DNA of 64,000 nucleotides from Streptosporangiaceae bacterium NEAU-GS5. GTDB taxonomy: Bacteria > Actinomycetota > Actinomycetes > Streptosporangiales > Streptosporangiaceae. Below are positions 58,601 through 64,000 of the stretch, one piece after another. Position 1 is the stretch's first letter. Each line of letters begins with the position of its first letter. The translations under genes were made by a program, and so were the position numbers. The notes beneath the pieces are model-generated. The model was not told the DNA's origin. It worked only from the letters and a program-made list of their open reading frames with translations, and made no database searches. The DNA is taken from positions 62,001 to 126,000 of the forward strand of contig JAGFNW010000005.1 of NCBI GenBank assembly GCA_017592665.1, given 5' to 3'.

Positions 58601-59671
58601 CCGGGCCTGCCTGCTGGATGGACCGGCGGCGACGTCGGCACGCCGACGACACCCGGCTCTCACTCCGAACTGGCCGGGACATGGACCGTTACCGGCGCCG
58701 GAGACGACGTGTGGGGCACGGTCGACCAATTCCACTTCGTACACCGCACCCTGACCGGCGACGGCACCCTGGTGGCCCACTTGACCGGCCAGACCCGGGT
58801 CGAGGGGTGGACCAAAGCCGGAATCATGTTCAAGGCGTCGGCCGCTTCGGGGTCTGCTTACGCGGCCGTGCTGCACGCCTCCGACCACGGCACCCACCTC
58901 CAGGCCACAAGCGAGCAGGACGTCGAAGGCGGCGACCTGCCCTGGCTCAAACTGGTCCGCGCAGGCGACACCTTCACCGCGTACGGCTCGGCCGACGGCG
59001 CGGCCTGGATCAGGATCGGCGCCCGGACCGTGACCATGCCCGCGGCGGCCGAGGTCGGCCTCTGGGTGACCAGCCACGACGGCAGCCTCACCAGCACCGC
59101 CACCTTCACCGACGTGTCCGTCACCCCGGCAGGATCCTCGTCCCTGCCCGACGGCTGGAGCCACGCCGACATCGGCTCCCCCGCCCTCGCAGGAACGGCG
59201 ACCGTAAGTGGGACCGCCTTCACAGTCACGGGAGCGGGCGGAGACATCTGGGGAGCCACCGACCAGTTCCACTACGCCTACCGGGCCCTCGACGGCGACG
59301 GCTCACTCGTCGCACGCGTCGTCTCACAGGAGAACACCGATGGCTGGGCCAAGTCAGGCGTGATGATCAAATCCGCGGCCACGCCAGGATCACCCTACGC
59401 GGCCGTGTTCCTCACACCGGCCCATGGCGTAGTCCAGCAGGCCGGCTTCAGCTCAAGCGTCGACGGCGGCGACGCGACCGCCCCAGTCTGGCTCCGCATC
59501 ACCCGCACCGGCTCCTCCATCACCACCTACCGCTCCGCCGACGGCGCCACCTGGACCGCCGTCGGCACGGCAACCCTGTCCGGCCCCGCCACCATCGGCC
59601 TGTTCGTCTGCTCCCACGAAGCCGGCCAACTCAACACGACAGTCTTCGACGGAGTAACCGTGTCACCGTGA
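55601..59671 (+). CDS. Secreted glucose/sorbosone dehydrogenase-like protein with PKD and four C-terminal repeats
   Basis: A 1356-residue secreted protein. Signal peptide 1-27. Residues 35-370: six-blade GSDH/YliI-type propeller (DGLDQPTAFRFLPDGRILIAEKNGAIRLI, ERGLLGIEIDPDF, HHGGEVRFGQDGKLYWSLG, WAYGVRNTFRFDVIP, VGGSKWEELNVIERGGNYGW). PKD domain about 375-450, Ig-like segments to about 645. Then four related modules of about 175 residues beginning near 647, 829, 1003 and 1182, each with GGG-DIW/DVW...F-Y-Y...GDG...WAKAGVMI, resembling DUF1349-type concanavalin-like domains. Probably a surface sugar-binding or oxidising enzyme. RBS is weak; coupling to the upstream GT2 gene is likely. Confidence 0.9.
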   Translation: MRAILTFLSALLLPLACLVVVPVASAAAGVPAEFDKTLVADGLDQPTAFRFLPDGRILIAEKNGAIRLIKNGVLQEEPVVTVPTANADERGLLGIEIDPDFSANGWIYAAYTHSDDFDRLSRFTMTGDTISLSSEVVLLKSNQQANIFHHGGEVRFGQDGKLYWSLGMNTYNPNSQNLGTLHGKILRINKDGGIPPDNPFVGTPGVEPAIWAYGVRNTFRFDVIPDGPNAGKILGADVGGSKWEELNVIERGGNYGWVTTEGVCDGCGFINPVFTYPHTDPPAAAGSMTAVAVYTGNAFPAEFDHAVFFADYTLHFIKWLKMDDEFQSVISVNDFDLDAGTPVQLSVGPDGDLYQLNIFPGALYKIGPSGGDRAPVAKASATPADGLAPLSVAFSSEGTADPDPGTNLTYAWDFKDGSTSTDPNPTHVFTTDGTYEVSLTVSDGVKTSVATRRVTVGNRHPTGTITSPQDQSKYSAGDEISYSATATDPEDGTLPAGAYSWSVVFHHADHIHPFLGPINGVTHGTFTIPRVADNIDTTWYEIKLTVTDAGGLSHTSSVAIKPNLVTLTFTSNPLGPTYTVDGLPFTGTKVEQAVVGVERTLSSPTTQFYNGAQFAFDNWSDGGEQTHVIRTPATPTTYQVNLLELVQPPAPWQSKDIGARTVAGTTFYDNGSFTLKGGGNDIWDATDEFRYVYQPLNGDGTIIAKVSSQQNTNPWAKAGVMIKEAASGSAKYAAVALTPENGMHFQYDFNGDGGGYASSTGWMKLTRVGDLFTAYRSPDGIAWTSIGSTTLAMQADVTVGLFVCSHDMTALGQAVFDAVSVTQGSTVGPPPAPWSLAAVGTTGSATYDASNGAFTVNGGGHDVWDTTQEFAFLRRPMAGDGSITARVTAQTPTSDWAKAGVMVRSGTAFADMLITPEHGAHFQTSAPSDAAAGDVAWVRLVRTGDVVTGYASPDGTAWTQIGQFSGFTGQVDAGMFVTAHSGSGVGSATFDHVTFDAPDDPGLPAGWTGGDVGTPTTPGSHSELAGTWTVTGAGDDVWGTVDQFHFVHRTLTGDGTLVAHLTGQTRVEGWTKAGIMFKASAASGSAYAAVLHASDHGTHLQATSEQDVEGGDLPWLKLVRAGDTFTAYGSADGAAWIRIGARTVTMPAAAEVGLWVTSHDGSLTSTATFTDVSVTPAGSSSLPDGWSHADIGSPALAGTATVSGTAFTVTGAGGDIWGATDQFHYAYRALDGDGSLVARVVSQENTDGWAKSGVMIKSAATPGSPYAAVFLTPAHGVVQQAGFSSSVDGGDATAPVWLRITRTGSSITTYRSADGATWTAVGTATLSGPATIGLFVCSHEAGQLNTTVFDGVTVSP

Positions 59672-59714
59672 TGTCGCCGCGCCCATGTGCCGGACCCCTA
59701 CCACGAGCGTGTGC

Positions 59715-62700
59715 CTAACCGCCTTCCTCATCAGGGGCGTCGGCGGCCTGGGTGACGGCGGTCAGGATTTCGGCGTAGGTCTGTTCGACGGCATCCGGGG
59801 TGGCCAGTTGGGCCAGCACGGAGTCCAGGCGGACGCCGGGAACCTGCCCGACCACCCTGCACAACGCCGCCACATCACCGGGCGCGTTCGATCGATCCTT
59901 CAACCGCCGCAGATCATCGGCCGCCGCCCGCAACGACCGCTCCGCCCCTTCCTGACCGGTCACCGCACGCAGCAGGGTGGCGGCCAGATGATGAGTCAAA
60001 CCCTCCCCGACCGACCCCGCATGGCTGACCAGGTAGTTGCCCAGATTGTGATGACTGACGTGCAGATTACGCACGTCACCGGCCGCGTACTTGTAGCGCA
60101 GCGCGTCCTGCTCCAGCGCGACCGCCCGCGGCCCATGCCCCCGCTCGTGTTCCACATCGGCCAGCGCCGACAGCGTCTTACCCAGCATCTCCAGGTCGTG
60201 GCGCCGCTCGAAGATCTCCCGCAACTCCACCAGCAGCCGCCATGCCTGCTCCACCCGCCCCAGCCGCAGCAACGGGCCATAGACGTTGAACCGTGTCCGC
60301 GCCGTCTCGGTCTCGCCCGCCCCCCGCGCCCGCTGCGAGGCGGCGATCCCCTCGGTCAACGTCAGCGCCTGCTCCCACCGGCCCAGCTGCAGCGCCGCCG
60401 TATGACCGATGTCCAGCAACCCCTCCCGCACATTCCACGGCTCGACCGTCTCATCCTCACCGGCGACCGTGGGCAGCCCGGCCATCGTCTCCTGAAGCGC
60501 CCTTACCCGCTCGGCAACCTGCTCTGCCTGCCCCATCACCGACAGCACCTGCACCTGCAGCGCCTCAGCGGCCAGCCGGGACCACGGACCCAACCCCGCA
60601 CGCACCGACCACTCGACCTTCCGCCCGGCCAGCTCCAACGCCTCAGCCAACCGCCCCGACCCCACACACACCCCCACCAGATCCATCAACAAGGCCGACG
60701 CCACCTCCGCATCGTCGCTCTGCTCGGCCAGCGCCAGCACCGCCCGCAACTCCTGCTCCCCCGCCCCCGGATCCACCACCAGCAACGCCCGCCCCAGCGT
60801 CCCCCGAGCGACCAACTCCTCCGGCCCGCCCGCCAGCCCCGCCGCCACCCGCCGCAACCCTGCCACCAGCCCGGCCACCGTCCCCCGCGACCGATCCCGA
60901 TGCAGCACCTGTTCCAGCAGCCACCGCGCGTCCTGCCAGGCTGCCAACCGCAGCAGGTACGGCACCGCCCCCGACCCCGCGCGCACCATCAGCCCGCCTG
61001 CCTCCATTCCCTGCTCACCCTCCCGCGCATGCTCGAAAACCGCCCACCAGAACACGGCCAGCTGCCGGTCCGCTGCCTCTCCGAACACGGCACCTGCCGC
61101 CGAACGCCCCGCACCCGCAACCCCCGGATGCACCCCCATCACCCGGTCATCCCCCTCCCCCGATACCGCCAGCAACCCCCGTCTCGCCAGCAGCCCGAGC
61201 AGTCCGTCCAGTTCCGGCACCGGATCCGAGCGATGGAGCCGCGCCCGCACATCCGACCAGTTCGCCTCCAAGACATCCCAGAAGCGGTCGTTGTCCTCCA
61301 GACAGCAGATGAACCAGAACAGGTCCCGTGCCGCCTCCGATAACTCTCCGGCTACCGCGTTCGTCCAGGCCTCGAGGACGCTGAGGTAGTCGGATTCGCT
61401 TCGGGTGTCCAGCTCGCCGTCGGCGCTGAAGAAGCCGACGGGTAGGTCGCCGGTTGTCTCGCGCCAGGCGCCTCCGGCGGCTTCCAGCAGGGCTGTGAGC
61501 CGTGCGGGGTCGGCGGCCTGGCCGTCGGCGAGCTCGAGCAGTTTGGGATGACCTTGGGCGAGGTCGATGGCTCGGGCGGCGAGGTCGCGTGCGGTCCGGT
61601 CGGGTACGCCGGGCAGCGTGCCGTCCATCAGGTCGCGAAGCGCGGGCAGTTCGCGGGCCAGCAACAGTGACTCCCGCAGGGGGAGCGTGCCGATCGTGGT
61701 CATTGGCATCTGGGACTGATCGAGGTCGGGGCGGACTCGGCTGGTGACGATGAGGCGGGAGAAACCGCCGTGATCCACCAAAGCTCCGAGCAGGGTCTTC
61801 CAGCGTTCGTCGCGCCAGGTACCTGTCGAGGTGAGCAGCGACTCGGCGTTGTCGAGGACGAAGAGCATCCGGTTCTGGGCGGCGAACTGGCGAAGGACTG
61901 TGGCTGCGGTGGTCACCTTGTCGGGGTCGGCCAGTAGGTGGACGAGTTGGAGGAGCGGTGTCTCGCCGCTGCTCACCTCGTGGAGGGCGGCCAGCTTGCG
62001 CTCCAGGTCGAGGACGAAGTTGTCCAACGCACCGCTGATGTCGGCGCCTTCGTCGGGGGCTTTGTGCCACAGGACCACGCCGAAGGAGTCGGCGTGGGTG
62101 TAGGCGAGTTCGAGCGCGCAGGCCGTCTTGCCTCCGCTCGGCATGCCGTGCAGCACCAGGCCGGACAGGCCGCTGCCCGGAGCCAGCGCGGCGCTGGCGT
62201 CGGTCATCACCTTGACCCGGCCGACGAAGCGGTCGGGCTGAGGCGGCAGGCCGGCGTACGCGAGCGATGAGGGACGGAAGACGATGGGCTGGCCCTGTGG
62301 GGCCTGAAGGGAGAGGCCGAGAGCGTGGGGACCGAAGAGCGCGGGGGTGGCTACTGAGAGGGCTGGGCAGTCGAATGTGGGCGGATCGGCGACGACCTTG
62401 CGCATGGTCATGGCCACGGCGCGTGGGAGCTTCTGGCCCTTGTCGGCGAGCAGTTCGTACAGCTCCTCGGCAACGTTGATGGCGAAGCTGTCGACGACGG
62501 GGTAGCGCATCGCGAGCACGGCGCAGTCGAGCTGGTCGGACAGGGCAGTGGCCAGGGCGTTCAACGGGCCGGAATCGTCGTCGGCCGCGGGGGTGTCACG
62601 GGAGGGCGTGGTCTCCCAGGAGGTGGGCGGGGTGAGGCCGAGGGAGCGCATCTGGTCGGCGGCGGTGAGGGCGGCCGACCAGCAGGCCGAGACCGTGACC

Positions 62701-63467
62701 AGCTTGAGGCGATCGCGAGTCAGGTCGAGCAGGTCGACGAGCTCGTCCGCGGAGATACGGTCCGGCGAGCCGTCGGCCTTCTCGAGGTAGATCTCGCCGG
62801 GTGAGCCATGGCCGGAGACGTGGACGACGTCCCAACCCTCGTCCTCTTCGAGGACCTCGGTCAACCGTTCTCGGGTCACGCCGTATTGAAGGACGTGCAG
62901 TTCGACGGCGCGATTGCGGACGGCGCCCACGTTGGAGAACAGCTTGGTGAGGGCATGCCGCTCGCGGCGGAGATTGAGCACGCCGGTGCCTGTGGGGAGG
63001 CTGAACAGGCCCAGGACACGTAGGCGGTCGCGAACCGAGGGCTTCCCGGCCGTGTCGCCCGGCGGGCAGAAGACCAGGGGGACGTTGTGCAGGGCCAGGG
63101 GCTTGCCGCTGACGTGGCCCAGGCTCAGGGGGCGGAACGCCAGGACTCGGGCGTCCGAAGGGACGATCACACGCACGGCGTCCGGACGCGCCTTGACCAT
63201 CGCAGGGCCGATGTCGCCGAGGACGTGTTCGCCGATCCACGCGCCGAGGTCGGTCAGGATCCGCGCTTCATCAGCGAGTCTGCGGTCGGGGACCGCGTTC
63301 CAGCGTAGGTATGTGTAGAGATCTGTGAAGGCTTCGAAGCGCCAGTCATTGTGCTGGAGTCGGACCTCATGGTCGGCCAGGAAACGGCCGCCGGAATCGG
63401 TCAAACGCCAACGCCAACGGTCAATACCCTCGAAATCGAGGATCTCTAAGCGCAGTTCACCGGACAA
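59715..63467 (-). CDS. CHAT protease - STAND NTPase - TPR protein
   Basis: A 1250-residue multidomain protein. CHAT (caspase-like) protease about residues 90-380: catalytic His in VVHVSGHGSPG (H220) and Cys in VTVSACWSA (C262). STAND/NB-ARC-like NTPase about 400-760: Walker A GMPSGGKT (441-448), Walker B MLFVLDN (D539), LIVTSR sensor. The remainder is helical with TPR-like repeats (EALELAGRKVEWSVRAG; RYKYAAGDVRNLHVSHHNLGNYL). The only start without an upstream in-frame stop is TTG 63467, with GGGGTGG before it; codon 7 is TTA. CHAT/STAND proteins serve in bacterial immunity, regulated proteolysis or death (known class). No partner substrate gene is adjacent. Confidence 0.88.
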   Translation of the reverse strand: MSGELRLEILDFEGIDRWRWRLTDSGGRFLADHEVRLQHNDWRFEAFTDLYTYLRWNAVPDRRLADEARILTDLGAWIGEHVLGDIGPAMVKARPDAVRVIVPSDARVLAFRPLSLGHVSGKPLALHNVPLVFCPPGDTAGKPSVRDRLRVLGLFSLPTGTGVLNLRRERHALTKLFSNVGAVRNRAVELHVLQYGVTRERLTEVLEEDEGWDVVHVSGHGSPGEIYLEKADGSPDRISADELVDLLDLTRDRLKLVTVSACWSAALTAADQMRSLGLTPPTSWETTPSRDTPAADDDSGPLNALATALSDQLDCAVLAMRYPVVDSFAINVAEELYELLADKGQKLPRAVAMTMRKVVADPPTFDCPALSVATPALFGPHALGLSLQAPQGQPIVFRPSSLAYAGLPPQPDRFVGRVKVMTDASAALAPGSGLSGLVLHGMPSGGKTACALELAYTHADSFGVVLWHKAPDEGADISGALDNFVLDLERKLAALHEVSSGETPLLQLVHLLADPDKVTTAATVLRQFAAQNRMLFVLDNAESLLTSTGTWRDERWKTLLGALVDHGGFSRLIVTSRVRPDLDQSQMPMTTIGTLPLRESLLLARELPALRDLMDGTLPGVPDRTARDLAARAIDLAQGHPKLLELADGQAADPARLTALLEAAGGAWRETTGDLPVGFFSADGELDTRSESDYLSVLEAWTNAVAGELSEAARDLFWFICCLEDNDRFWDVLEANWSDVRARLHRSDPVPELDGLLGLLARRGLLAVSGEGDDRVMGVHPGVAGAGRSAAGAVFGEAADRQLAVFWWAVFEHAREGEQGMEAGGLMVRAGSGAVPYLLRLAAWQDARWLLEQVLHRDRSRGTVAGLVAGLRRVAAGLAGGPEELVARGTLGRALLVVDPGAGEQELRAVLALAEQSDDAEVASALLMDLVGVCVGSGRLAEALELAGRKVEWSVRAGLGPWSRLAAEALQVQVLSVMGQAEQVAERVRALQETMAGLPTVAGEDETVEPWNVREGLLDIGHTAALQLGRWEQALTLTEGIAASQRARGAGETETARTRFNVYGPLLRLGRVEQAWRLLVELREIFERRHDLEMLGKTLSALADVEHERGHGPRAVALEQDALRYKYAAGDVRNLHVSHHNLGNYLVSHAGSVGEGLTHHLAATLLRAVTGQEGAERSLRAAADDLRRLKDRSNAPGDVAALCRVVGQVPGVRLDSVLAQLATPDAVEQTYAEILTAVTQAADAPDEEGG

Positions 63468-63511
63468 AGCGCACCACCCCTACTGGGATGGTAGACGCCA
63501 CAGGCTTTCGA

Positions 63512-63853
63512 TTAGTGCCAATCGATCAGGGCATCGTCGGTGAAGACGGCGTGGGCTGTCTGGCCGGCGGATGGGGCGGTTTCGGCCAGCCAGCGGCCAT
63601 ACATGACGCAGGTGGGGGCGTTGGTGAGGCGGACCATGACGATGGTCGTTCCTGGCGCGAAGGTGTGATCGACAATCCAGCTTTCGATAGTGCCGGTGGG
63701 CTCGACGGGTTGCCATTGCCAGGTGCGGGAGTGGCAAACCGAGCAGAATTCGCGTGGGGGGAAACGGCGTGTGTCGCAAGTGGAGCATTGTTGGATGACG
63801 AAATCGCCGTTTGCCACTGCGGACCGCCAACCTGCCGAGTCTCGGTCGCTCAT
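63512..63853 (-). CDS. DUF35 OB-fold/zinc-ribbon acyl-CoA-associated protein
   Basis: A 113-residue protein: zinc ribbon C-x-x-C...C-x-x-C (CSTCDTRRFPPREFCSVCH, residues 23-41) followed by an OB fold (GTIESWIVDHTFAPGTTIVMVRLTNAPTCVMYG). DUF35 proteins pair with thiolases and aldolases such as the Ltp2-type retro-aldolase in steroid side-chain degradation (known). Here ATG 63853 overlaps the stop of a thiolase gene, the canonical arrangement. Confidence 0.9.
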   Translation of the reverse strand: MSDRDSAGWRSAVANGDFVIQQCSTCDTRRFPPREFCSVCHSRTWQWQPVEPTGTIESWIVDHTFAPGTTIVMVRLTNAPTCVMYGRWLAETAPSAGQTAHAVFTDDALIDWH

Positions 63854-64000
63854 GTGTCTTTCCTCAAAATCAAGGCTGAGGTGGCGGCGAGGACGTAGCC
63901 GGGCTGGGCGGTGGAGAGGGCCACTTCGGCGCCGGGGACTTGGCGGTCGCCGGCGTCGCCGCGTAGCTGCGACACCGCTTCGGCGATGTGGTTGATGCCG
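63850..64000 (-). CDS. Thiolase family protein, C-terminal fragment at the window edge
   Basis: The last 50 codons read GINHIAEAVSQLRGDAGDRQ followed by VPGAEVALSTAQPGYVLAAT and an ALILRKDT end, a typical C terminus of thiolase/lipid-transfer-type enzymes in which the INHIAEAV helix precedes the GxGxG-like region. The rest lies beyond the window. Coupled by ATGA to the DUF35 partner. Confidence 0.7.
   Translation of the reverse strand, partial: GINHIAEAVSQLRGDAGDRQVPGAEVALSTAQPGYVLAATSALILRKDT

Noticed and set aside
60293-61312. Pro/Ala-rich 339-codon plus-strand frame opposite the CHAT gene
   Set aside because: A by-product of the G-ending codon bias of the TPR half. The bias itself is reported as a finding.

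Overview
This is a very GC-rich actinomycete chromosome segment with GTG/TTG starts, many ATGA/GTGA gene overlaps and several leaderless-looking promoters. The order proS / rimP-nusA-ylxR-infB-ylxP-rbfA-nrnA-truB-ribF-rpsO-pnp-M16-dapB is the conserved actinobacterial translation/RNA-processing block. Overall style (mycelial-type TTA codons, GntR/HutC regulators, Streptosporangium/Nonomuraea-like proteins) suggests an order Streptosporangiales member. That placement is an inference, not a search result.

Layout. 0-8 kb: the 3' end of a RadC/JAMM gene, two paralogous proteins made only of two tandem GntR-type winged helices, an EamA/diiron-protein/PEP-mutase-like operon divergent from a MocR regulator, a 38-codon gene with a strong RBS, a CGNR regulator, a GNAT and a MenA-type prenyltransferase. 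8-25 kb: the housekeeping block on the minus strand, interrupted by a plus-strand lipoprotein/DUF4439 pair. 26-33 kb: an acyl-CoA dehydrogenase and a four-gene unit (LLM oxidoreductase, two adenylate-forming ligases, FprA-type ferredoxin reductase). Both promoters carry the same kind of 16-bp palindrome, resembling TetR-family lipid/steroid-catabolism operators. 33-40 kb: a hemerythrin/MFS operon divergent from a fused double-MarR regulator, an HpcH/HpaI-fold enzyme, CutC, a GNAT, a HutC-type GntR and a small hypothetical. Two candidate MITE-like inverted-repeat elements lie at 32.6 and 39.9 kb.

40-60 kb is the most distinctive region: two divergent sets of surface-glycan and ectoenzyme genes around a 768-bp AT-richer intergenic region. 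Leftward: a three-part fusion (DPM1-like GT2, GtrA membrane domain, HprK/PEPCK-like P-loop domain), a GT39-type mannosyltransferase-like protein, three secreted proteins each tethered by one C-terminal membrane helix (phospholipase C/AcpA-like, unknown, GH99-like), then a secreted purple-acid-phosphatase-like protein with FN3 domains. Rightward: a GtrA protein with three TTA codons in its first 22 codons, a GT2-polytopic membrane transferase fusion, a cellulose-synthase-like GT2, and a 1356-aa secreted glucose/sorbosone-dehydrogenase-like protein with four C-terminal repeats. The likely theme is polyprenol-phosphate-sugar synthesis, flipping and transfer outside the membrane, plus surface enzymes, with possible developmental control through TTA codons. 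This reading is inference.

60-64 kb: a CHAT protease-STAND NTPase-TPR protein (possible immunity or signalling effector) with an internal strand-composition switch, then a DUF35 protein and the end of a thiolase in a minus-strand operon.
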